From NCBI GenBank assembly GCA_022316685.1, contig JAKJHU010000031.1:496001-560000 (forward strand): DNA of 64,000 nucleotides, read 5' to 3'. Of this stretch, positions 24,901-36,423 are shown piece by piece. The notes beneath the pieces are model-generated. The model ran no database searches. It was not told where the DNA came from and worked only from the letters and a program-made list of their open reading frames with translations. A program made the translations under genes and the position numbers. The DNA is from Progne subis subis. Lineage: Eukaryota; Chordata; Aves; Passeriformes; Hirundinidae. The stretch's first letter is position 1. Each line of letters opens with the position of its first letter.

Positions 24901-27900
24901 AATTTAAAGAGAATATTTTAAGCAGGACTGCAATTCATAGTCCTGAACTGAGGGGGACTAATGTTCCTGTTCTCCAGCTGGGAGAAACTAATTCAACATC
25001 TTGTGTTGTAAACACTCACTCATTTTAACTGATTACACCTCCAATGTTCCTCAAATCACTAAAATTACTAATTGCTATTCCTTACACATCAGAGAGTGAA
25101 TCCTGAATAATTAACCCCAAATAAAATTAGATGAATTGGCCCTTTTAATTAGAATCCCTGCTGCTGTTTGTTCTGAGCTTCCTTTTCTTACTGTTAAGAG
25201 ACTTTTAGAATGATTAAAACTGTTTAAGACTTAAACAGCCAGTGACCTTTTAATACAATGTAAATCCATAAAAGCAATATTTCAGCTAGCAGGTGGTGAA
25301 GTAAATTTTCAGCGCAGCTACCTGACAGATTCAGTGTTCCTTTTTTAAATGCTGAGGATGAAATTAGCCAGTGTGTTTTTTGTTTTGTTTTTTTTTTTTT
25401 CTTCCTCATGGTTATTAATACAGTAGCTGATTAGCACAAGTAGTTCAAATGGTAGGATTAGTGATTGGTAAGAGTGGTAATTTAAACAGTGCTTTGGGTT
25501 GTTGGAGCTGCTTTATTTTAGGAATAACAGGCCAATGTGGCGTATTTAGGTGGATTGTGGAGCTGGTGTGTCATCATGCAACAGTTTCCCCTGCACTGAT
25601 GTGGTGTCAGTGACTCCTCTCAACGTGGCTGGGGCCAAAACAGGACTTTAATTGTGTGTTTTCCTTGCCTAGTGATGTGTGTTAAGTACAGATGCTACAG
25701 GAAAATGTTCACTTTGGGAAACTTAGTAAGATGCATGTTCACACCTAGGAGGCACCAGGTCACATCTAGCTGAAGTTTTCTATAAAAATCCTGTGGTGTA
25801 GGATTTGCAGTAGAAAGTTTCCCAGACCACGTAGTAACACTGTGATATTCTGCAGGCTCCTGCGATGGTCACTGTGGAATGCAGGTTCATGATCGCCTCC
25901 ATCAACAGGATTTTAGCCTAGTGCTCAATGAATTAGGGTTTAATTGCAAATCTTAATTGTTTCAATGTAGAAAGCTTTGGCTTTGTGCAGCAGAAGGTAG
26001 ATTCTTGACCAAGCAGTGCCTCTTATCTGCTCAGTACTCTGCCAAATGGAGTCTGTCTGGATCAGAACGGAAACACATCACTGGGGGTTCTCTCCGTCAC
26101 TGTCCTTAGTCTGGTCTCTGAGTCAGGGCTGAACTGTGTTTCTCAGGTGATTCAAACTGATTCTGGACCAGCTTCAGAATCAGAAATTATCAAGATGACA
26201 ATCAGAAAGGGTTATTTTCGCTTGGAAAGAGAAATCAGCATCTGACATATAGTCCTCAGAGGTCAGCCAGAGATCTGGGAAGACCAGTATAAGCCCAGGT
26301 TTTTTGTTTAATAGGTTTCATTAACTTATTGTTTCTATGAAAAAATATAGTGTTTTGCTTTTTCATGTTTCTCTGTGTTTTTCCCCCAAAGAGTCTCTTT
26401 TACTGAACATGTGAGCCCTTCTTCAAGTCTAGAAGTTTCAAAGCCACAAATCTTGATGTCTAAACAGCTTTGTCTGTCAAGGGGGAAGGCAATTACTGTG
26501 CTACAATTCATTTGTTGGCTGGCAGATACATCTCCTGAAAACAAAGACTTGAGACGTGAGCCTGATCCAGCAAAGAATGAAGTGCACTCAAAATTTTAAA
26601 GGTTAGCCCGTAAGTGAGAATGGTGTTTGCTGCATGAGACAGGATGTTTTTCTCAGCTCATACTTGTATCCAGAAGGCACGATGCAGCCAGTGGCAAAAA
26701 TTTTGTGAGTTTCTATTCACCCTGACAGGTTTGTGCTGATGCAGGTCTATGTTAGGGCTTTCAACAATTTTATATTTGTATTCTTAAAAGTGAAATAGTG
26801 AATAGGTTAAAGCTCCTTGGAAAGTGTAAGAGGGGAAATTTTGGGGCTGAGAGGGGTAAAACCTTGCAAGTGCATCTACAATGGCATAGATTAGATTGAA
26901 GCCCTAAGCCAGGCTGGGGCCTGGGAGGCATCACTGCCTATGACTCTGCTATTGCTTCCCAACATAACCATGATGGACTCTCCTAGTTCTGCCTCCTTAC
27001 TTGTATTAACACTATACAAGTGTTCTATTGCCCTGGCTGGCAGTCCTGTCCCTGGTGGCTGCAGCGGGTGATGCTCCGGCGCAGGAGCTGCACGGGTGCT
27101 GAGGGAAGAGCTCAGAGCTGTGGTTTCACGGCACGTTGCGCCGCTGTATCTGAAATAACCGAGCTGGGCATGTGTCTCACTGCACAGCCCCTTCGTAGTT
27201 TGACTCATGGCCTTCACAGCTGTACGAAGAGGGGATGAGTAGCTGGTGCAACAAGGACTGTTTATTTTCTCAAACGTACAGTAATAGGTCTCATTGTAAG
27301 AGCTGAAGGCAGGCTGTGTCTTTCAGGTGTGATTTCCTACCTCCAAACATGCCTGGCTCAGGCTGCCTCCATGGACAGACTTGCCATTGGAAGGCAAGTT
27401 TCTTCACCTGCCTTGAAGTACAAATTGCTTTCTGCAGGTGCCTTGATACCTCTCTGTTGACAGAACTCAGTGCAGTCACTCTCATAACTGAAATACATCC
27501 AAGTGTTCAGGTTGATGTCAGGTGAAAGCCAACCAAAATGCTGGTCCTGGTGCTGAACAATAACCAGTACTACTCAGCCTTTTGCCCATCTTACCCCTTA
27601 TCCACAGAGCCACAACCTGGTTGAATCAGTCAGGAGCGGGTGAGTGCTCAGGTGGGACGTGTCCTCCACCTGCCCACGGTTAACTGGTAACCCCAGAGCC
27701 CTATTCTGCTGTGGCTGCTGGTGCATCCATGCAGACCAGGGGTGGTCCCACCTCCTCGCTCTGTGACCCTGAAGGTGGTCAGCAGTGGGTGGCAGTGCCA
27801 GCTCTAAGTACGTGAAATCTGACTTGTGAAGCTCTAGGGGTGAGAGAAGGTCCCAAAAGTGCACTGTATGGACACTGTGCTTAAAAGGAATGTAAACTGG

Positions 27901-30714
27901 CTTTCAGGTTCTTTTCCTCTTTTGCTCCCTCAAACCTGTTTCTTCCCCGCATCATCTAGAATCACATGCTGCTGAGGACACGGATTTTGGTCTCTGCATG
28001 CTTCCCTCTCTGCCAGAGGGCGATTTCCAGCAATGCCAATAATAACAACGCAGTGACAGCTTTCCCTTCTGCATCCGAGGGAATGCTCTCCCGCGAGTGC
28101 AGCGGGAGCAGCCTCGGGTCCTGTGGCTGTGTGTGGGAAAGAGGAAGGCGCAGTGGCACAATAAATAACTAAAGCTGTGAAGGAGAAAGGTCCATCTGTT
28201 CGCAGAGGACAAGGAAAAGGCCAAACATCTGCAAGGTCCCCCCAGTTCATCAGGCATCTGCTCTCTGCTTCCCAGTCTAAAAACCTTCCCACTTGTGGGG
28301 AGAGTGGAGCCAGCAGCTTATCTAACACAGGATGGAGTCAGCAGAGCTGGGCTGGGATGTGCTAGAGCCAGCTGTCTCCTACTGCAAAGAAGAGTTTTCT
28401 TCCAAACTCTAGGAGAGAGCTCTTTTTCTGTCCTTTGCTCCTTTTTTGAAAAACCTTGCCAATGTTTTTGTTTGGTTTTCTGTTTTTTTCTTTCAGGAGG
28501 AGTGGGTCTTCCAAAGGGGCAAAAATGGTATTTTGTTCGTTTGTTCTAACAGTCATTGTTAGATGCAGACTTCTGTTTATGCCTCTTTCCCTGTCTCATC
28601 TCCTCCAGCACATTCTCTGCCTTGATTTTCCTTAGGTGTTTTGAAGGGTTGTAATAAAGCAGGAGTGTCTGACTAATGTTCTGTGCAAGGAGGCCAGTCT
28701 TTGGCATCAGAGCCAGGAGTAACTGAGAAATATCGTCTGAGGCATAATCTTGAGAAGTCTGTGTCCGCTGGAGTTGAATTTGTTTGCAAAATCATGTTGG
28801 CTGGTTGAAGGGTCATTTTCAGAGCAAAGGAGAAAAGTTTAAGTAGCACTCAAATACCCCAGCATTTTTTTAGAACTAACCCCTTTGATATTGGTTTCAA
28901 AATCTCTCTACTTTTCTTTTTATTTCATATTGTATTTCACATGAATTGAAATAAAAGATTGGGTTAATTATAGGGCAATGAGGAGGATACTGCAGATATT
29001 ATTGGACATAAGTTTTTTAAAAATCAATCTTGAACTCTATAATAGCATGAACCAGTGGGTTTCATGGGATTTTATGTGTTGGAGCAACATGATTGTCTTA
29101 AATTAGTTTTCAGTGTGTTGTTTTTGAGATGTCTTTGAGCATCTGTATTCAGGATGATACTTTCTTAGGGATTCAGAAGGGTTTTTTTGAGTCCCATCCA
29201 TGCTCATTTTGGGAAAGTGGGAAGAAATTGCTTTCCTGGTAAGTAACATCTCTGAAAGTCCACGGGGAAGTTTGTGTCTTTCAGAGAGTGATTTGAAATA
29301 GAAGAGAAAAACTTTTGAGGGCTGCAGACCCATCTGCTTCCCATGGCAGAGAGCATGGAAGTGCTGTGCTGGCACTACTGCTCAGCTGGTGCCTGTGTCT
29401 GGTCTGGGCTGAGCCTAGGGCTTTAAACCTGAGCACAGGTGGCCCAGAAGGCTGCAGGTCAAGGGGTTTGGCTCAGCATCTTCCTGAGCGTGGTTTGGAG
29501 CCTGCTCCTTGGCATTTGGGGGACCTGCTGAGGGCCTCTGGCCTGAATGCAGTGTGATGCTGAATGGAGATCTGGAGGGTCAAGTAGAGAGCTCATTTTT
29601 CCTTCCAAAAGCAATAGTTCCTATATATTTGAAATATCACACTTTTATTAATCTGGAATCTTCCATCCCAGATGCTACACACACAAGAGCCAGCAGCAAA
29701 CAGCTCTACTTGCAGCATCAATCTTCATAAGAAGAAAGAAAAACATACCAAAGTGGTCCAAATTGCAGGCAGCTGCCTTCCCTGGAGTCAAATCCAGTGC
29801 TAATGGCAAATGCTCTTTTTCCACCATTAGGAGGTGCTTTTAGAGCCTGGTGTCCTGCAGCCTGTGCTGCTCTGTCCTTGTTTTCTTTCTCCTTTGTGGT
29901 CCCATATCCCCTGAAATTCTCCCACCTCCCATCTCTATTCTAAGCTGGACAGCTTCACAGTCAGTATGTGCAGCTTTGTCTTTCCATCAGCACTTTAGGA
30001 AGATTAACATGAACAAGTTGAATTCTAGAAATTTTGTACGTCAGCCCCCTTGTAAAAATCGAGAGTTAAGAGAGGTGGATTCACGTGTGCTTGCACCTGG
30101 CCCATCACGTGGCTCTTGTCACTGAGAAGAGCCTGTGATCTTCCCAGCAGTTCTTTACATGAAGCTATCAAGTCCCTATAGGAAGAGGAACATGCAAAGA
30201 GCATGGCTGCCTCCCAGCAGCAGGGAGGCAGGAGATGGGCTGGTCTAGATTCCGGGCTCCAGCTCCAGCCCTCTGTGTATCTTCTGCAGCAGGGAATCCC
30301 TGCTTTTGGACAGCACCTGATGCTGCCTTTATAGGGATGAAGAAGAGCTGGCATAGTTTAACACATGAGGGAAGTGAATTGGATTGGATCCATTGCAAGG
30401 TTAGACATGGGGTGTTCATTAGTGCAAGTTTTGTGGTTGCCTGTGGCGGGTTTGAGAGGTGACCTGGATCTGTGGAGCTCTTTGCTGTGGAATCTGAGCA
30501 CCCCTAGGCCATCTGCCACTGTTACTGAGCTGGGTAGCCATCTCCTGAGGCAGTGAGGGGTGAAGCTGAACATTTAATAGTTAAACAATGTGTTATGTCC
30601 TGTGCCACAAAACCGATGGGCAGAGCTGAAAGTACTGGGGAGTTCCTGCTGGTCATCCGTGTCATGATGTGGGGAAATGCTGCTGAGTCTAAATTCTCCC
30701 ATTCTCTCTCCTAG

Positions 30715-30827
30715 GGGACTTTCTTCCTCCCCCACCCCCTCCTGTGGATGACCTTGGGAACATCACATCACCGCAAGGTGCCTTTCCCCCACCACCCCCT
30801 CTGGATGAAGTTACTTACAATGTACAG
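30715..30827 (+). CDS. LPP: LPP coding exon with EVH1-ligand proline clusters
   Basis: This 113-nt exon takes two bases to finish the split glycine codon from the exon at 1-45, then reads 37 full codons and ends in phase 0. The protein begins GDFLPPPPPPVDD and ends GAFPPPPPLDEVTYNVQ. Counting the split glycine there are 38 residues, the same number I count for the matching human LPP segment (about residues 65-102). The first proline cluster and both acidic flanks are kept. The linker between the clusters differs from human, as expected for a bird. FPPPPP followed by Leu-Asp-Glu is the ActA/zyxin-type ligand that recruits Ena/VASP proteins through their EVH1 domains, linking LPP to actin assembly at adhesions. 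The acceptor is a CT-rich tract ending CTAG; the donor is CAG|GTAAGA. Assignment to LPP is firm because this exon and the next match LPP in order, phase and length. Confidence 0.96.
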
Positions 30828-33204
30828 GTAAGAAGGCAAGAATTTTTTCATTCATGCAGAACCAATCCAGAAATTGTGGGAATCAAAGAATGGTAAAAAT
30901 AAAATGAGGTGGCAAAGTTCTGGTTAAAAATCATGGGTCAGGAATAACCAAGTAAGCTTTAGCAAGCTGTGTTTCCCAAGCAGGGAATATTTCCATTCAA
31001 AACGTGCTGGGCTATTAAAGGATTTTTCCCATCCGGCTTGAATTAGAAGACTAATTGCCTTATGTCGTTGTGATGGTGGAGGGCAGTGAGATCTTCCCAG
31101 AATGAATTGTCTTCTGGAATGGCCATCTCCTTCCATGGACTGTGGAGAGACTTTAGGGCAGTAATCTGATCCTAAAAGTGCTTTGTTTAGATGCCTAAAA
31201 TTAAGTGAAGCAAATAAGCCTTGGCCCAGGCTCCAGTGATGTAATTGAGACCCTTTTCACCCTCTTCTTGCTGGCTTGGATCTTCTAGATTGGCCACATG
31301 ATGAAAATGTGGCTTCTGAGATGCATCAGGTGATGATTGCATGTCCAAAGTGAATATGGACAGACCTTGAACACCTTTGAATGACGTGAACACTTTTGTG
31401 CAGTTATTGCAGTTTGCCTGGAGTGCCAGGTTTATGTTTGCACAGGCATATTCTGGAGAAATGTATTCACACTTCCAGGATAAGGCATTCAAGGTGATTA
31501 AGGAGTGAGGAGCTGATCTTCCCAGTGGAGACCAGAGGAGTTTTTCTTGTTAGCTGAGCAAAAGGAAGGCTGAGGATGGGTCTGGTTGCAAATTTGAAAT
31601 ACACTTGGGGAATAAGCCTGTATTTCAGCTCTCTGTGGGTGTTGGTGCAGGAACAGGAGAGGCTGAGCTTGCCAAAAGTGCCTCCATGCTAGTGTTAAGA
31701 AATTTTCTAAGCACTGAGGCTCCAAAGCTCTGGAAGAGCCTTCTGTGAGAAGTAGTGAGGACAAAGACAGCACGGTCTAAGGTTGAGGCTGTTGAGAGTC
31801 ATGCAACCACCTACCCACAGACATGGGACTGCCCTTGATGGCCCTGGAGATTGTGGCAGTCCTGTATCCCTTGGTGGGTTTGAACATGAGAGCAGGCCAG
31901 CAGGCAGGCGTTAAACAGGATTCAAAGGATCTGACTTAGTTCCTGACCCTCTCACCAACTCTAGAGTCAATTTGTCTGCTTTGTGCATTGGGGAAAACAA
32001 AACATTCCCCTCCCACGTGGGCTTAGTGGGATCTCTTGCCCGTGGCAAGATGTTCGGATGCTATGGCAAAGCCTCAGCCTTTCCTGCTATGGGCTAAGTG
32101 TTGGAAGCAGCCTTTGAGAAGGAAGGGGTTAACAGGGATTGTGTTCTCCCTTGCCAGGAAAGGCTGCAGCAGTCAGGGACATTGCCAAGTGCAGATCGTG
32201 GCTTTTCCCAGCCCTGGGGGAATGAAGTAATTCCCCAGCAAGTGTTGTTCTGTCTTTTATCTCTCTGAGAAGAGTGGCCCCCGTGGGAGCAGGGGAGCTT
32301 CCAGGGCGCCCTGGGAAGCCGTGGGGCAGCAGGCTCCTGGCAAAGGCATGCATGGTGCCTGCACAGGAGCCTGGCTAGCAGGAAGGGGTCGTGGTGCCTC
32401 ACAGGATTCCTCGGGGTAAGGCTTCCCCCTTCCCGGGTCACCCAAGGAGAGGACCTTGTGTGTTTATTGAAAGAGACTCCCTCCTGCCATGTCTCCTAAA
32501 GTGTCCCTGAGTCACTCGAGGCTGTCACGGCAATGTGCCCCTTGCTAGAGCCACTCAGCAGAACAGCTCTTCCCTCTGAACTCATGGAACTGCTATTTGT
32601 CACACCCTTTCTCTCTGGCTTTGGGAAGCTGGGACTGGAGCTGTGTTCAGTGCTGGGTTTTAGCAAGAGCTTGGTGAGAGCAGGATTCCTTTGTGTGTTA
32701 TCCTGCTCAGAGGAAGGTGAGACTATCAGTTGCACCTGAGCAGTCCTGCCTGTTACCACCCCAAATGTACTCCTATGCAGCAAACACGGCTCCCTGCATT
32801 TCTCCTGTGCTCTCTTGTCACCTATTCCCCTTCCTTTTCCCTTCCATTTTCTGTAGGAGATCAGGAGCAGGCAAAAGTCAGGGCTAAAGTCAGGAGCCAG
32901 CAGGGTTTTATGTTGCAAGATCAGCTCCTTATCTTTCAGGAGCAGCAAAAGTCATGCTGAAGCAAGATGTAAAGCCCAAGAGAGGGAGGAAAAGGACAGG
33001 TAGTGCTGGAGAATGCTGCCCAATGCCTTTGTGCAGCAAACACAGTAATTTCTCAACTCTGGACAGGCGTTCTTGTGCTAAAGGAGCAGAACGAATGGTG
33101 TCTGTGTTCTTCTGCTATGAGGACATGACTGAAATCAGAGATCTCATGAACATGTGTTGTATTGGGCTCCAAGAGGCTGATTTTGCTCTCCAATGCCGGA
33201 CCAT

Positions 33205-33245
33205 TTGATTTCCATGCCTCAGTTTCCCCGCTACTAAATGTAAGC
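33205..33245 (+). mobile_element. MIR-like ancient SINE remnant (tentative)
   Basis: TTTGATTTCCATGCCTCAGTTTCCCC followed by CTACTAAATGTAAG (in substance) resembles the MIR core-side segment CCTCAGTTTCCTCATCTGTAAAATGG. Only about 40 bp can be aligned by eye, so this is a weak call. Confidence 0.4.
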
Positions 33246-34814
33246 GCTGGAGCAGCAGACCAAGTTACTGAGCATTGACCAGACCTGAGGCTGCTGTCTG
33301 GAGTGTTTTGGCTCATGTGGGCCTGGTGAGAGCCCTCCAGATCTCCTCCAGAGTCTGAAATTCGACTGTTCCATCGTATCACCCATTTTACATCAGAAAT
33401 TTCTCTCTGGACAATGCAGTGCTAATGACAGCTTATGAAATATGTGTGCTGTGGGGCTCTAGGTAAAGCTTTTTATACTAGGTGTTAAGTTGATGAGGAC
33501 AGCAGGATAAATGTTTAGTTTATTATCAGTTTGTGTGTTACTGTTACCAGAGGGCTGAAAGCTGTGCAGCTTATTGCAGTTAAAGCTGTAGCTTAAGAGC
33601 AGCAGTTAAAATAATAATATCCAGTTTTCATAGACCTGTTTATCTCTGGATCTATATTTGGGCAGTGGAACTGGCCACTTAGGATCAGATCCAAAAAGGT
33701 ACTTTAGTATCTGACTTATGCTCTGATGGAAATTAGAAGAGGGCTGGGTCATGAAATACCTTTGTGATAGATCTGGCATTTTCTTGTAGTTTCTGTGTTC
33801 CCTTCTAGATCCGTCATATTCGGATTCACAGCAGGGCTGTGGGGAGGAAAGGGGAAGGAAATTTAAACTCTTTTCTTACTAACTGGAATGCCTTTTTATT
33901 TTTAGAGAAAAAAGGAAAGAAAAGGCAATATTTATTTTTAAAAGAGTGTGTTTGGGCTGGGGGGGAGTTGTGTTGGGAAGTTCCCCTTCGGCTGCAGGCG
34001 GGGAAGCCAAGGACTTGTTCCCAGAATGGTGGTGAGGGCGTGGCGATGGCATGTTTGACAAATAAGGACATGAGCAAAGAGCCTTTTGCCACGTTGGCCT
34101 GGGCTCAGTTTAAAAGAGAAAGAAAAAAAAAAAATTCTGGACGGGAAGAAAAATGAAATCACTGTTTGTCAAAGGGAAATAGATAGATCTGGGAGGGAGG
34201 GGACAGAGTTTTATTATGTTTTTGCCTTCTAGTTTCAAAACAGGCATTTGCCCAGGCCAGGGAAAGCAAAAGTGAAAAACTCTCATCAGCCACCTCTCAA
34301 GTACCCTGTTTGCTCACAGGCAGGGACCCTCACCCAAGGCTCTGGCAATTTCTTCTTTCCTTGCCAGGCAGGACTGTGCAGGGATGAGAACTGCACAGCA
34401 GTGTGAAAATCCAGTGCCTGTCCCATGCTCCATCCTTGTGAGGGCTGTCTCAGGAGTCATGGGTGCTACTGGCTTTGAAATGAGCAGTTCTCCTTGAAGG
34501 GGTGGGTCAGAGCCCAGCATTTCGTGTTGGGGCAGGATCTGGGTGGCTCAAAGCAGTTGTGACCTTCAGCTGCCAACTTGCCAAGGGCCACCTTGGGAAA
34601 ACATCCAGTTACAGATCTCTGCTAATTACCTGCACGTGCTGCATCTGCAGATGGGTCTGGTTTTCTTTCGAGATCTGAGATGCTACCACAGCATGGGAAA
34701 GAGAGGATTGTGTTGAGCTGCGATGACACCTCTTTCCCAGCAAGCCTCAGCTGTTATCAGTGTGTTTTTTATTGACAGGCCACAAAACACTTAACAAAAG
34801 AAATACAACTCTTC

Positions 34815-34935
34815 CTGATAAGGAAGCTGGAGCAGGCAAAGTGCTTTGCCTAGGTCACCAGGCTGACCAGTAGCAGGCTAAAAATAAGACCGAGATCTCC
34901 TGTCTACCAGGGCAATTCTGCCTGCTACATCCCAG
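34815..34935 (-). mobile_element. MIR/CORE-SINE-like remnant
   Basis: The + strand shows CTGATAAGGAAGCTGGAGCA, then GTGCTTTGCCTAGGTCACCA, then CTGACCAGTAGCAGGCTAAA and AGACCGAGATCTCC. The order and spacing match the antisense of a MIR element (GATGAGGAAACTGAGGCA, ACTTGCCCAAGGTCACACAGC, TAGTAAGTGGCAGAGCC, ACCCAGGTCT). This is the clearest of the MIR-like remnants in the window. Divergence is heavy, as expected for a repeat that predates the bird-mammal split. Confidence 0.55.
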
Positions 34936-35160
34936 AGCATCATTACTGTAATATCTGCAAATTAATGACTAAACACCATCAGTACCTGAACATGGGAGAA
35001 ATTCGAGATATATCAAAGCGGACGTCAGGAAGTGGCTTTGGGTTGGGAGTTAAAGTGAAGAAACAATTGGACTTTGAATAGTTGCATAAAGTGCAATATA
35101 AAGAATTTTAACATACCAGTTCTTGTTATAACCATCTATGCTTGGAGGGGCTGCAGGGCT

Positions 35161-35500
35161 GCGTGGGCAGGGAGCTGTTACCACATTCAGACCTGCTGAA
35201 CTCACCGGTCCTACCGTCCTGTTGTGATGTGCAGAAAATCAGCCAAAGGGCCCGGATTCCTATTGCCAAGGAATTTTGGAAGGAGAGAAGCCGAAGCCCG
35301 TTCTGGAGGTGTGTGTGCCTTCCTCGGCGAGGCTGTTCCCAGGAGACTTGTCTCGCCTCTTCCTGGTGCTCGCGCCTGGGAGGAGGTGGGAATGTGTTGA
35401 TAGGTGTGAGAAGAGAGCGCCTCATCCTTGTTAGGGAAGAGGCTGCCAGGTGTTTCGCTGTCTGACTCCGCTCCCCGCGAGCGGCGGCGGCGGTGCCTCT
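35161..35500. promoter_or_regulatory. CpG-dense intronic patch (possible internal promoter or enhancer)
   Basis: About twenty CpG dinucleotides occur in roughly 340 bp, ending in GCGAGCGGCGGCGGCGGTGC (near 35476-35496). The flanking intron has very few CpGs. Unmethylated CpG-rich DNA of this kind often marks promoters or enhancers in vertebrates. No TATA box, first exon or open frame of interest follows, so a promoter role is inference. A GGC triplet run or a CpG-rich old repeat could give the same look. Confidence 0.35.
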
Positions 35501-35555
35501 GTGGGCTCTGATTCACCAGCTGAAGGAACAGCCAGGACACAGGAATTGGTTTTGG

Positions 35556-35605
35556 TGGTTTTTTTGTTTGTTTGTTTTCTTGGTTTTGTTTTGTTTTTTT
35601 AAATT
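35556..35605. repeat. T-rich/GTTT low-complexity stretch
   Basis: A run of T with GTTTG and GTTTT units follows the CpG-dense patch. It is simple sequence. Confidence 0.75.
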
Positions 35606-36402
35606 TCTTTCTTAATTTTGGGTGCACATCTTAGCAAATAGCTGGGGAGCAAAGAGCATGAATTTTGCCAGTGGGAGTTGCTGCCTTAAATAGCTCATCT
35701 CCTGTTCAGAGGCTGGGCTCTGCCTGCTGGTGCTGGGCTTGCTTTAAATCACCTGCCTTTTAATGTCTGGAGAAGCTGAAAAGGCCAAAGAGATCAGAAC
35801 ATGTGTTCAGCCTCCCTCTAGTGCTAGATTTTGTTAATCATTGGGATTATTGGCCTGGTCGTAGGTGCTCGCTGGGGAGGAATGTTGGTACCCCAGGGCA
35901 GCTCTCGCTGCTGTTGGGGCTGCTTGACTCCAGGAGGGATCAGTAACTTTCAGAAACTCTGTAAATAAAGCCACCGTCTGTGTGCATTGCTTGCCATTCA
36001 AGATCAGCTTTTGTGGGTTTCTGTGACTTCTGATTTATTAAAATCCATGTGATAAGCATCTGCCTTTTATCTAAATTGAAGTTATGTCCAACAGTATAAA
36101 TAAATTACCTGGTAATGTTAACCCTCTTACTCAGACCTTGGCCTTGCAGGAATGCTTTTCATCTGTTTCCTTCCTGCCTTCCTTGTGTGTTTGAGAAACA
36201 GGAATGTGCTGCACTCTTAAGTTAGACTTAAACAAATAGCATGTATGTTCTCTGAATGTTTAAATGCTCACTGGATCTCTACAGGTCAATATGTGTTTGC
36301 TCTATAATAGGAATTTCTAGTCTCTAGGGTGAGAAAAATCAGTAACATCTGTATATGTTGTTGAATATTGGGATGCAGGAGAGATAAAATGCACACATTT
36401 CT

Positions 36403-36423
36403 TATATGTGTATATATATATAT
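36403..36423. repeat. (TA)n dinucleotide run
   Basis: About seven TA units follow CTTATATGTG and end in TTTTCACC. This is a short microsatellite. Confidence 0.85.

Larger units (their letters stand above)
46..30714 (+). other. LPP: LPP intron, about 30.7 kb
   Basis: The intron opens with GTGAGT at 46 and closes with a pyrimidine-rich tract and CTAG at 30711-30714. It holds CR1 LINE fragments at 4020-4165, 19139-19540 and 21768-21850, and a MIR-like fragment at 23392-23462. Low-complexity runs lie at 5753-5797, 6492-6507, 7437-7461, 10525-10540, 16656-16822, 18023-18042, 21511-21524 and 24886-24900. A stem-loop lies at 19931-19994, and CpG-dense patches lie near 10010-10300, 27061-27165 and 28000-28150. 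Some AT-rich stretches (for example 8240-8530, 18480-18640 and 25000-25200) could be conserved noncoding elements, but base composition alone cannot show that. I see no supportable gene in the rest, including 46-4019, 4166-5752, 7462-9960, 10541-16655, 21851-23391, 25201-27060 and 28151-30714. The open frames there lack splice signals, recognisable domains and length beyond chance. Confidence 0.88.

Noticed and set aside
28497..28527. Strong acceptor (TTTTTTTCTTTCAG) followed by a short exon-like segment
   Set aside because: The nearest donor (G|GTATTT) is weak and the 31-nt length would shift the LPP frame between exons of phase 1.
29153..29238. Possible cassette exon: TTCAG acceptor and G|GTAAGT donor, 86 nt
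   Set aside because: Joined to the LPP exon at 1-45 it gives a stop (TGA) at the second codon, and its length is not a multiple of three.
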